NCBI GenBank assembly: GCA_045598025.1
Contig: JAZLLH010000026.1
Location: 1-33,222, forward strand
Direction: 5' to 3'
Length of the DNA stretch: 33,222 bases
DNA from: UBA1195 sp045598025
GTDB lineage: Bacteria; Bacteroidota; Bacteroidia; Bacteroidales; WCHB1-69
Under the pieces are notes generated by a model, which was not told the DNA's origin, made no database searches, and saw only the letters and a program-made list of their open reading frames with translations. Below, in pieces: positions 7,364 to 14,636 of this stretch; position 1 is the first letter of the stretch; the number at the start of each line of letters is the position of its first letter. The translations under genes were made by a program, and so were the position numbers.

Positions 7364-8464
7364 TCAAACGTTGAAACGGATGTGCAGAATGTCACCGTCC
7401 TTTACGGTATAATTTTTCCCTTCAACAGAGAGTTTGCCGGCTGTTTTGCATGCGTTTTCGGATCCCAGGGAAATCAAATCCTCGTATTGTATGACTTCTG
7501 CCCGTATGAATCCGCGTTCCAGATCGCTGTGTATGGCACCTGCTGCCTGAGGAGCCAGGGTGCCTGCCGGAATCGTCCAGGCCCTGTTTTCCTTTCCGCC
7601 GACAGTGAAGAAGGAAATCAGATTCAGAGATTGGTAAGCAGCGCGCAGCAATTTGTTCACTCCGGGTTGTGTCAGTCCGACATCGGCCAGAAAGTCGCCT
7701 TGATCGGCTTCATCCAATTCTGCGATGTCAGCTTCCAAACGACCGGCAATGGTCAGTACTATGGCGTCATTGTATTGTTTTTTTACCCATTCTTCCACCG
7801 CGTGGGAATAGGCGTTCCCGTTTATGGCGGAGGCATCGTCCACATTGCAGACGAACATCATCGGTTTGGCTGTCAGCAGCATCAGGTCGTTGACCACTTT
7901 CTGGTCGTCTTTGGTGGCGTCAAGGGTGCGCACGTTCTGGAAATTTTCCACATGCTGCTTGTATTTGAGCAGGCTTTCCAATTGGATTTTGGCATCCTTG
8001 TCTCCGACGCGGGCGGCTTTTTCCACTTTTTGGATTTTACGTTCGATTTGTTCCAGATCTTTCACCTGCAATTCGAAATCAATGGTTTCGATGTCTCTTA
8101 CCGGGTCAATGCTGCCGTCCACATGAGGCAGGTTGGGATCGTCAAAACAGCGCAGTACGTGAATGAGAGTATCGCATTGGCGCACATCGGCCAGAAAGGC
8201 GTTGCCAATGCCTTCACCGCTGCTGGCCCCTTTGGCCAGCCCGGGAATGTCGACGATTTCTACTTGGGCATATATCAGGTTGTCTGCCGGAATGAGCTGG
8301 TGAATTTTGTCCAGACGCTCGTCCGGTACGTTGCAGATACCGATGTTTGATTTTCCGGTACTGAAGGCGAAATTGGTGATTTGCGCCTTGGTTTTGGACA
8401 TGCAGTTGAACAGGGTGGTCTTACCCGAATTGGTGATGCCGATGATTCCGCATTTCAAACTCAT
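7364..8464 (-). CDS. ychF: Obg-like ATPase YchF (366 aa)
   Basis: Universal ribosome-associated P-loop NTPase of the YchF/OLA1 branch, which prefers ATP. The order is a G domain with P-loop GITNSGKTT (residues 9-17), switch II DIPGLAKGAS, NVDD in the position of the NKxD motif (the YchF deviation that allows ATP), a helical insertion (about 130-200), and a C-terminal TGS domain containing HSDLERGFIRAEV and the terminal DGDILHIRFNV. Length matches the family. The P-loop reads ITNSGKTT rather than the common LPNVGKST, but the catalytic lysine is kept. It starts 18 bases after the NifU-domain gene and is probably cotranscribed with it. Confidence 0.95.
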   Translation of the reverse strand: MSLKCGIIGITNSGKTTLFNCMSKTKAQITNFAFSTGKSNIGICNVPDERLDKIHQLIPADNLIYAQVEIVDIPGLAKGASSGEGIGNAFLADVRQCDTLIHVLRCFDDPNLPHVDGSIDPVRDIETIDFELQVKDLEQIERKIQKVEKAARVGDKDAKIQLESLLKYKQHVENFQNVRTLDATKDDQKVVNDLMLLTAKPMMFVCNVDDASAINGNAYSHAVEEWVKKQYNDAIVLTIAGRLEADIAELDEADQGDFLADVGLTQPGVNKLLRAAYQSLNLISFFTVGGKENRAWTIPAGTLAPQAAGAIHSDLERGFIRAEVIQYEDLISLGSENACKTAGKLSVEGKNYTVKDGDILHIRFNV

Positions 8465-8482
8465 GATGCTTTGTTTGTCAGA

Positions 8483-8728
8483 TTAAAAACCAAGATTGAT
8501 GTCGTATACGCATTCGATTTCAGGAATGTACTGTTTCAGTACATTTTCCACTCCGTTTTTCAAGGTCATGCGGGCGTGGGGACAAGTGCCGCAGGCACCC
8601 TTCAGTTCCACTTTGACGATGTTTTCCGGTGTCAGTTCCACAAAGCGGATGTCACCTCCGTCTTCCTGCAATTGGGGACGTATCTGGTTAATCAAGTATA
8701 TTACTTTCTGTTCGGTGGTCATTTCCAT
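8483..8728 (-). CDS. NifU C-terminal domain (Nfu-type) iron-sulphur carrier (81 aa)
   Basis: Stand-alone Nfu domain, which binds a 4Fe-4S cluster between subunits of a dimer and passes it to target apoproteins. The signature helix RPQLQEDGGDIRFVEL and the cluster-binding GACGTCPHARMTLKNGVE motif (Cys46, Cys49) are both intact. The short length with no A-type or NifU-N domain is normal for Bacteroidota and other bacteria that use SUF. It precedes ychF by 18 bases, with a -7 box at 8765-8772. Confidence 0.93.
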   Translation of the reverse strand: MEMTTEQKVIYLINQIRPQLQEDGGDIRFVELTPENIVKVELKGACGTCPHARMTLKNGVENVLKQYIPEIECVYDINLGF

Positions 8729-8764
8729 GGCGATAAATGATTTTTACTTTAAAAAAACAAAACG

Positions 8765-8772
8765 CAAAGATA
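8765..8772 (-). promoter_or_regulatory. Bacteroidota -7 box for the Nfu-ychF operon
   Basis: Minus strand TATCTTTG, a perfect TAnnTTTG match, about 37 bases upstream of the ATG at 8728. It falls in the gap after the uvrA-like gene, so the pair has its own promoter. Confidence 0.6.
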
Positions 8773-8802
8773 ATCAAAAAAAGGACATCAATGCGGATAA
8801 AA

Positions 8803-11052
8803 TCAAAAATAATCCTTTGTGATGGAGCGGTTGCAGCGGAGCATTTCCCGAGGTGTACCGCAGAAAAGGATTTCACCGCCGGCTTCTCCACCGCCCGGAC
8901 CGAGTTCCACAAGGTAGTCGGTCTGTCGGATTACATCCATGTTGTGCTCAATGAGGAACAGGCTGTTTCCTGCTTCCGTCATGCGTTCGAAGAGAGCAAG
9001 CAGCCGCTGTATGTCTTTGCGGTGCAATCCGTCAGCAGGCTCGTCCAGAATGAATATTTTTCCCTTCTGTTGCAGATAGGAGGCCAGTTTGATGCGCTGC
9101 AGCTCTCCTCCGGAAAGCGTGGACAGTGCCTGGTTGAGATGAAGGTAGCCCAGACCGACATCCAACAGAGGTTGCAGCTTTTCCGCAATGCTGCTTCCGG
9201 CAAAAATTTCGCAAGCCTGTTGTGCGTTCAGATCCATGACTTGGGCAATGTTGCGTCCGTCCACGAGGTAGGAAAGTACCTCCTTGGAATAGCGCAGGCC
9301 GCCGCAGGCCTCACAGACAGTCTCTATGCTGTCCATGAAAGCCATGTCAGAAACAATCACCCCCTTGCCGCTGCAGGTGGGGCAGCCGCCTTTTCCATTG
9401 AAGGAAAAAAGTTCCGTCTTCACTTTGTTGCGTTTGGCAAACAGTTTCCGGATGTCGTCGGCTACTTCCAGATAGGTGGCGGGCGTCGAACGCAGACTGA
9501 TGCCGATGTCTTTCTGGCTGATGCTGACGATGTTTCCTGTTTCGGGATACTGTTGGCGGAAGCATTCCATCAGTGAACTTTTTCCGGAACCGGCTACTCC
9601 TACGATGCCGCACATTACCCCCAATGGCAGTCGGACAGATACGTTTTTCAGGTTGTGGAGTCCGGCTTGTTCCAAAGGGAAAAATGTGCCTGGTATGCGG
9701 ACTTCGGGCTTGAAGGGCAGCTTGCTTTCCATCATCTGTCCGGTGGGGGAACCGCTGTGCAGCAGTTCTTCGGGGCTTCCTTCGAACACGATGCGTCCGC
9801 CTTCACTGCCGGCACCGGGGCCCATTTCTACAATATGGTCGGCAATGCGGATCATTTCCCGGTGGTGCTCGACCAGCAGCACGGTATTGCCGCGGCTCTT
9901 GAGCTTGCATACCGACTGCTGCATTCGGCGGATGTCGTGATCGTGCAGGCCCACCGAAGGTTCGTCCAATACGTACATTACGTCACTGAGCGGAGAATTG
10001 ATGTATTTGGCGATTTTGCATCGCTGGGCCTCTCCGCCCGACAGACTGCCGATAGGGCGATCGAGGGTCAGGTAACCGAGTCCGATTTCTTCCAGGGCAG
10101 CCAGGCGTTCGGTGACGGCGCGGCGGATATCTTCCGCCAGAGGATTGTGTATCCCTTCCATCCATTGCCGGGCCCTGCTGATGCTGAGTGCGCAGATGTC
10201 CGCAATGTGGAGTCCCTGTATTTTACAGGAAAGAATCCTGGCATTCAGCCGGGTGCCGTGGCAATCCGGGCAGGTGCCCATAACGAGCATGGGATTGAGC
10301 ACAGCCGCATGCAGCAGCCCTTCTTCCGATTGGATGATGCTGCGGTACATACGGGGAATGAGGCCTTCGTATTTGGCACTTTTGGGCCAGTTTTTCGGGG
10401 GATTTTTCAACTTGATCTGAGGGGAATGCAGAAAAAGTTCCAGTTCCTCGGGAGAGTAGTCCTTTATTTTTTTGTCCAGGTCGAAAAGGCCGCTGTACGC
10501 GTAGCGTATCCATCTCCAGCCGCCTTTGCCGAAGGCGATGTAATGTATGGTGTCCTCGTCGTTGAGCGATTTGTCGAAATCAACCAGTTTATGGATGTCC
10601 AGTTCCCGGATTTCACCCAGGCCGGCGCAGCGCGGGCAGCTTCCCGAAGGGTGGTTGAAGGAAAATACGTCCGAATAGCCCACGAAAGGCTCTCCTATGC
10701 GGGAGAACAACAGCCGCAGCAAGGCGTAGATGTCGGTATAGGTGCCGACAGTGGAACGGGAATTGGCCGTGGGTTTGCGCTGTTCGATGACAATGGCGAT
10801 GGGCAGGTTCCGGATTTCTCCCACCCGGGGCCTTCCGTATTTGGGAAGGTACTGCTGGGTGAAGGAGGGAAAAGTATCGTTCAGTTCCCGCCTCGATTGG
10901 GCCGCAATGGTGTCCAAAACCAGGGAGGACTTGCCCGAACCGGATACGCCGGTTACCACGGTGATTTGCCGTTTGGGGATATCCAACGAAATGTCTTTCA
11001 AATTGTTTTCTTCCGCGTGCAACACACGGATGCAGTCCTTGTTTTCGTTCAC
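8803..11052 (-). CDS. Reduced UvrA paralogue (UvrA2-like ABC ATPase, 749 aa)
   Basis: Twin-cassette ABC ATPase of the UvrA family. Walker A motifs are at 35-42 (GVSGSGKS) and 485-492 (GVAGSGKS), signatures LSGGEAQR at 337-344 and LSGGELQR at 647-654, and Walker B VLDEP at 361-365 and ILDEP at 668-672. The C-terminal zinc module is present (C557xxC560, C580xxC583). Classical UvrA is about 940 residues. Here the segment after LLFSRIGEP (about 122) jumps directly to FSFNHPSGSCPRC, so the UvrB-binding domain and the first CxxC of zinc module 1 are missing. Such class II UvrA proteins are linked to tolerance of DNA-binding drugs or damage, but what this one does is unknown. It has its own -7 box and is not cotranscribed with an uvrB. 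Confidence 0.9.
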   Translation of the reverse strand: MNENKDCIRVLHAEENNLKDISLDIPKRQITVVTGVSGSGKSSLVLDTIAAQSRRELNDTFPSFTQQYLPKYGRPRVGEIRNLPIAIVIEQRKPTANSRSTVGTYTDIYALLRLLFSRIGEPFVGYSDVFSFNHPSGSCPRCAGLGEIRELDIHKLVDFDKSLNDEDTIHYIAFGKGGWRWIRYAYSGLFDLDKKIKDYSPEELELFLHSPQIKLKNPPKNWPKSAKYEGLIPRMYRSIIQSEEGLLHAAVLNPMLVMGTCPDCHGTRLNARILSCKIQGLHIADICALSISRARQWMEGIHNPLAEDIRRAVTERLAALEEIGLGYLTLDRPIGSLSGGEAQRCKIAKYINSPLSDVMYVLDEPSVGLHDHDIRRMQQSVCKLKSRGNTVLLVEHHREMIRIADHIVEMGPGAGSEGGRIVFEGSPEELLHSGSPTGQMMESKLPFKPEVRIPGTFFPLEQAGLHNLKNVSVRLPLGVMCGIVGVAGSGKSSLMECFRQQYPETGNIVSISQKDIGISLRSTPATYLEVADDIRKLFAKRNKVKTELFSFNGKGGCPTCSGKGVIVSDMAFMDSIETVCEACGGLRYSKEVLSYLVDGRNIAQVMDLNAQQACEIFAGSSIAEKLQPLLDVGLGYLHLNQALSTLSGGELQRIKLASYLQQKGKIFILDEPADGLHRKDIQRLLALFERMTEAGNSLFLIEHNMDVIRQTDYLVELGPGGGEAGGEILFCGTPREMLRCNRSITKDYF

Positions 11053-11131
11053 GTCTTGTTTTTTTAGAGGCTGTCCGTCCGGCCTTTTGCCCTTCGGAAA
11101 AGGGGCGGGAAGGAAATGCCCGATGAAAGTG

Positions 11132-11139
11132 CAAAAGTA
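11132..11139 (-). promoter_or_regulatory. Promoter (-7 box) of the uvrA-like gene
   Basis: Minus strand TACTTTTG, a perfect consensus match preceded by AAAAAAAATGA, about 80 bases upstream of the ATG at 11052. It is back to back with the plus-strand promoter at 11184-11191. Confidence 0.6.
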
Positions 11140-11183
11140 TCATTTTTTTTGCATCAGGTCCGTGTGTGCATTGAAAAATCTGC

Positions 11184-11191
11184 TAACTTTG
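11184..11191 (+). promoter_or_regulatory. Promoter (-7 box) of the DRTGG/HATPase pair
   Basis: TAACTTTG followed by CA, a TAnnTTTG match 24 bases upstream of the ATG at 11216. This implies a very short leader. Confidence 0.6.
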
Positions 11192-11215
11192 CAGATTGAA
11201 CAAAGCGCAGCAAAC

Positions 11216-11551
11216 ATGAAAGTAAAGGAAATTGTGGAAAAACTGAACCTGCAGGTGTTTTGCGGAGAAGAAAATCTGGAAAACGAAGTCCGGGGCGGCT
11301 ATGCATCGGATCTTTTGAGCGATGTCGTGGGCTTCGCCCGGAAAGGCTGCCTCTGGGTGACCCTGCAGACGCACAGAAATGTGATAGCCATTGCTTCGTT
11401 GAAAGATTTGGCTGCCGTTATCCTGGTAAAAGGCTATCAACCCGATGAGGACATGCTGGCGCAAGCCAGGGTGGAAGGCATTCCGGTGCTCGGAACCACG
11501 GAGCAGGCCTTTGAGACAATCGGTCGCATATATTCTATATTGAACGCTTAA
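11216..11551 (+). CDS. DRTGG-domain protein (111 aa)
   Basis: Small stand-alone DRTGG domain, the fold otherwise found as a regulatory module in CBS-pyrophosphatases and phosphotransacetylases. The pattern MKVKEIVEKLNLQVFCGEE, GGYASDLLSDVVGFARKGCLWVT, H-x-NVIAIASLKDLAAVILV and GIPVLGTTEQAFETIGRIY covers the whole domain. It starts at 11216, 24 bases after the -7 box. The same frame is open far upstream but only as antisense to the uvrA-like gene. In Clostridia and Bacteroidales, such proteins followed by a HATPase protein are commonly encoded with NADH-linked [FeFe] hydrogenases. Here the HATPase follows by 20 bases but no hydrogenase does. The biochemical role is unknown. Confidence 0.85.
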   Translation: MKVKEIVEKLNLQVFCGEENLENEVRGGYASDLLSDVVGFARKGCLWVTLQTHRNVIAIASLKDLAAVILVKGYQPDEDMLAQARVEGIPVLGTTEQAFETIGRIYSILNA

Positions 11552-11571
11552 TCATATAATTAGCGCCTGCT

Positions 11572-12114
11572 ATGAAAGAGCTTTCAATGCACATCATGGA
11601 CATCCTACAGAATTCCATCCGGGCCGAAGCGGATCGGATACGGCTGGACATAACGGAGGACAAAGCTGCAGATACCCTGACTTTGGAATTCACAGACAAT
11701 GGCAGCGGAATGAGCCGGGAAGTGCTTTCCAAGGTAACGGATCCGTTTTTTACCACGCGTACCACCCGCAAGGTAGGTTTGGGATTGTCTTTGCTGAAGC
11801 AAGACACCGAGCAGGCAGGGGGTGCTTTGGATATCCGCTCGGAAAAGGGAAAGGGCACGACTGTGAAAGCGGTCTTCGGACTTTCACATTGGGACCGTCA
11901 GCCCATGGGAGATTTGCCAGGAACACTCGTGCTGACCGTATCAGCCCATCCGGAAATCCGTTTTGTTTTCCGTTACCGTTCCGAGACAATCGATTTCGAA
12001 TTTGACACCGAGGAGGTTTGCAAAGTGTTGGAAGTCTCCTCCTTGCAGTATCCGTCCCTGGTTCGGGATTTGAAAGAATTTATTGCGTCCAATTTGGAAG
12101 GAAGCGTAAAATAA
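11572..12114 (+). CDS. Stand-alone GHKL/HATPase protein, anti-sigma or kinase-like (180 aa)
   Basis: Residues 1-105 form a Bergerat-fold ATPase with all motifs: N box LQNSIRAEA (12-20), G1 DNGSGM (42-47), F box DPFFTT (57-62) and G2 GLGLSLLK (69-76). No histidine phosphoacceptor or dimerisation domain precedes it, so it is not a sensor kinase by itself. The C-terminal 75 residues are a separate domain of unknown type. The gene is paired with a DRTGG protein. In known arrangements such a pair accompanies subunits of electron-bifurcating [FeFe] hydrogenases and may regulate or help assemble them, but that function has not been shown from anything in this sequence. It converges on the MurL-like gene with a 14-base gap and no evident terminator. 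Confidence 0.85.
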   Translation: MKELSMHIMDILQNSIRAEADRIRLDITEDKAADTLTLEFTDNGSGMSREVLSKVTDPFFTTRTTRKVGLGLSLLKQDTEQAGGALDIRSEKGKGTTVKAVFGLSHWDRQPMGDLPGTLVLTVSAHPEIRFVFRYRSETIDFEFDTEEVCKVLEVSSLQYPSLVRDLKEFIASNLEGSVK

Positions 12115-12128
12115 TTCCTTGTCTTTGT

Positions 12129-13496
12129 TTACGAAATGCCGAGTCTTGCCTTCAGCAGGGCTTCTTCTTTTTTATCCAAAAAATGCGGACTGTTCCACTG
12201 TCGCAAGGCAGCGTTGAAGTCAGCCTGTCTGTATTCCTCATACAATTCCGTGTGGGAAAAGAAGTCCAGCAATACGGGCAGTTTCCGGTAGCGTTCCATG
12301 CTCTTGCACAGTGACAGGCATACTTCGTTCCGTGTGCCCACGCATTCGAAAGGTTTCACTTCCGTCAATCCGCAAAGCTGTTTCAGGGTGTCGGTCAGGC
12401 TCTCGTCTTCCAGCAGATTCCGGCCGAAAATGCCTTTCAGTATTTCCTCTGACAGGAAGGGCGACAGTATGATGAATGCGAAAAGGCATTTGGGGCAGTG
12501 GCCGCACCAGACGTTTGCCTTGCTTCCCGCATTGCAGCTTTTGAATACGGGAAAATAGTCCGGTTGCCGGGAGAAAAGTGCCGCAATCTGCAACTCGGAA
12601 AGCGGGCGAAGGAAGCTGAAATAGGAAAGCCCGTCCTGTACGCAGGTTTTTACGTAATGCCGGAAATCGGATTCAAATTCCACCGATTTGGAATATTGAT
12701 GATTGACACTGCTCCCTAAGACGGTAGGCTCGTTGGCACTGGATTCGTTGGAAAGGGCAATCCGTCTCCGACCTGCCATAGCGGCAACCAGCAGGCTATA
12801 GAATGCCAGCATGGCAGAAAAAGGCGTGTGTCCGTTCAGATAGCCTTCCGCATTGAGTTGGAGCAGCAGCGGATCTATGGGTCTGCGGATTTCCAGAAAA
12901 CCTTCCTTCAGTCCGGAAACTTTCACGCTTTCCACTGTGGCTCCTCTGGGGTTGATAATCATTGGCAGAGGGGCGGTCTGCTGTGATTTCAGCGTTTCCA
13001 ACGTCACCACCGAATCCTTGCCCCCTCCTATGGGTACGATATAGGTGTCGTCCAAAGTGAATTTCTGTTTTTCAAGCCGGTGTGAAGATGTGGAACTCAG
13101 GTGCACAAAGTGCTCCCGGTCCGTTTGAATGCCGTTGATGTAGAAAAATTCTCCCAATCCGTTGTAATATAAATTTTTCCACCAGTCCATGGCGGTCTGG
13201 TCCAATGCGGCACATTCAATTCGGATTTCCGGACAGCAGCAGCATTTCCAGTAACTGATCAGTTCAATCATCCCGATATGGAATACGAGGTTGTCCAGTT
13301 TTTCCAAACCCTCTTCTTCAAAAAAACGGTCGAAGGCAGGGTGGTGGCAAATCCGGCTCTGCGGAGAGAAGCGGATGCGTTCGTCTACGTAGAAATCGAA
13401 GGATAGCAGCAGGTCTTCTCCTGATTTTTCCCATCGGTATGAGCGATAGGAGAACACCGGATAGCGTGTTCTGAGCGATTCAAATGTATGTTCCAT
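12129..13496 (-). CDS. PP-loop ATPase superfamily protein with QueC-like zinc site, probable MurL-like (455 aa)
   Basis: A central PP-loop (GGGKDSVVTLE, 157-167) indicates an adenylating ATP pyrophosphatase fold. A four-cysteine site, C321-x9-C331-x2-C334-x2-C337, is spaced much as in the zinc site of QueC. The N-terminal 150 residues are a separate domain rich in Trp/Tyr, with a CCCC run at 85-88. Length, domain order and the GGGKDS and NESSAN motifs resemble MurL, the ATP-dependent UDP-MurNAc-L-Ala-L-Glu epimerase that provides D-Glu in xanthomonads. I cannot prove this by alignment, and another ligase- or sulphurtransferase-like role is possible. It lies behind btuG but has its own -7 box at 13517-13524. 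The call of the PP-loop fold is strong; the MurL assignment is tentative. Confidence 0.6.
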   Translation of the reverse strand: MEHTFESLRTRYPVFSYRSYRWEKSGEDLLLSFDFYVDERIRFSPQSRICHHPAFDRFFEEEGLEKLDNLVFHIGMIELISYWKCCCCPEIRIECAALDQTAMDWWKNLYYNGLGEFFYINGIQTDREHFVHLSSTSSHRLEKQKFTLDDTYIVPIGGGKDSVVTLETLKSQQTAPLPMIINPRGATVESVKVSGLKEGFLEIRRPIDPLLLQLNAEGYLNGHTPFSAMLAFYSLLVAAMAGRRRIALSNESSANEPTVLGSSVNHQYSKSVEFESDFRHYVKTCVQDGLSYFSFLRPLSELQIAALFSRQPDYFPVFKSCNAGSKANVWCGHCPKCLFAFIILSPFLSEEILKGIFGRNLLEDESLTDTLKQLCGLTEVKPFECVGTRNEVCLSLCKSMERYRKLPVLLDFFSHTELYEEYRQADFNAALRQWNSPHFLDKKEEALLKARLGIS

Positions 13497-13516
13497 TGCG
13501 GCGGTATTTCAAACTG

Positions 13517-13524
13517 CAAAAGTA
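13517..13524 (-). promoter_or_regulatory. Promoter (-7 box) of the MurL-like gene
   Basis: Minus strand TACTTTTG followed by CAG and preceded by AAAAAAATGAT, in the 37-base gap between btuG and the MurL-like gene. It suggests that the latter is not solely under riboswitch control. Confidence 0.6.
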
Positions 13525-13533
13525 ATCATTTTT

Positions 13534-14595
13534 TTATTTCAGAAAAGCCATTCTCTTCGGGCAGACACCGACTTCGAATTTTTGTTTCATAATTCCTTTA
13601 TTGTCAAACAAATAAATATCTCCATCGGAAGTGTAGTCCAAGGCATCCGTAATCCATATACTTCCGTCACTCGGACGTACGTTGATTCCGTAGGGGGCGG
13701 TCAGTCCGTTTTGCTCAATCAGCGTCCCCGCGGGTTGTAAAGAGGCCGCATCGATGACTTTGCATAAGGCCGTTCCGCTGTTCCAGTCGGTTTCCAGCAG
13801 ATACACATTCTGTCCGCATACGCTCAGGTCAACCGCCTGTTCTTCAAACACGGAAAGCAGGCTGTCGGTCCGGCTGTCAATGCATTGCAAACAGCCTCCG
13901 ATGGCTTGATAATCTCCCGCAGAAAGAATCCATACGTGACCGAAGCCGTCGCTCAAGGCGCGTCCCGGATTGCAGCGGACGGGTATTGTCTTTTCCACTT
14001 TCATGCTGACAGGGTCCATTACGCTGACAGTGGTGTCGTAGTTCGGATAGTTCAGACCACCGGAATTGCAGACGTAGAGTTTTCCATTGCTGAAACAGAT
14101 GCCATCCGGATTGCTTCCGGCTTTTCCGCTTGCTTCTATGGTCAGCGAGGAGGTGTCAATGCGATGGATGTTCCCGTCGTAGCAGCTGACGTAAATTTTC
14201 CCTTCGCCGGCGCAGATACAGCGGACCTGGCTGGGAGTCTGCTGTTCCGAAAGGAAAATCTGCCGTATGGATTGGCCGTTGTCGGTGCGGATGATTTCAA
14301 TGGTGCTTGACAGATTGACCGCCACGTATGCCTTGTTCCCATAGATGAGGATGTCGTTGGCCACATCTCCCAGTTTTCGTTGGTTCTGTCGGGCAAAGTA
14401 GTCGGCTATGATGGCCTTTTCCTTGGAATCGTATGCGGTGATGCCGGCATTGTTGCTGTGCCATGTTCCTTCGTTCAGAATCCATACGTCCGGATGGAGG
14501 TTTTTCTGTTCATCTTTCGGATCTTCCGGTTTGCATGCAAAAAGAGTAATTCCGAGTGTCAGTAAAAGCAGTGTTTTCAATGTGTTTTTTTTCAT
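13534..14595 (-). CDS. btuG: BtuG-type surface lipoprotein, cobalamin-binding beta-propeller (353 aa)
   Basis: A lipoprotein signal ends in LFACKPED (Cys21). The mature part is a YncE/DUF5074-like beta-propeller with repeated units such as VWILNEGTW, NKAYVAVNLSSTIEII, GKIYVSCYDGNIHRID, GKLYVCNSG, GHVWILSAG and GSIWITDALDY. In Bacteroides, BtuG is an outer-surface lipoprotein that binds cobalamin with extremely high affinity and hands it to the TonB receptor BtuB. The assignment rests on fold plus context: the gene follows a TonB receptor by 41 bases in a transcript that begins with a cobalamin riboswitch. Cobalamin-contact residues cannot be judged by eye. Confidence 0.85.
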   Translation of the reverse strand: MKKNTLKTLLLLTLGITLFACKPEDPKDEQKNLHPDVWILNEGTWHSNNAGITAYDSKEKAIIADYFARQNQRKLGDVANDILIYGNKAYVAVNLSSTIEIIRTDNGQSIRQIFLSEQQTPSQVRCICAGEGKIYVSCYDGNIHRIDTSSLTIEASGKAGSNPDGICFSNGKLYVCNSGGLNYPNYDTTVSVMDPVSMKVEKTIPVRCNPGRALSDGFGHVWILSAGDYQAIGGCLQCIDSRTDSLLSVFEEQAVDLSVCGQNVYLLETDWNSGTALCKVIDAASLQPAGTLIEQNGLTAPYGINVRPSDGSIWITDALDYTSDGDIYLFDNKGIMKQKFEVGVCPKRMAFLK

Positions 14596-14636
14596 TGTAT
14601 TTGAAATTTATTTGATTTAACATGTATTAGTTTCCT

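Noticed and set aside
9655..11067. 470-residue plus-strand open frame
   Set aside because: It is the antisense shadow of the uvrA-like gene, which has all its motifs intact on the minus strand.
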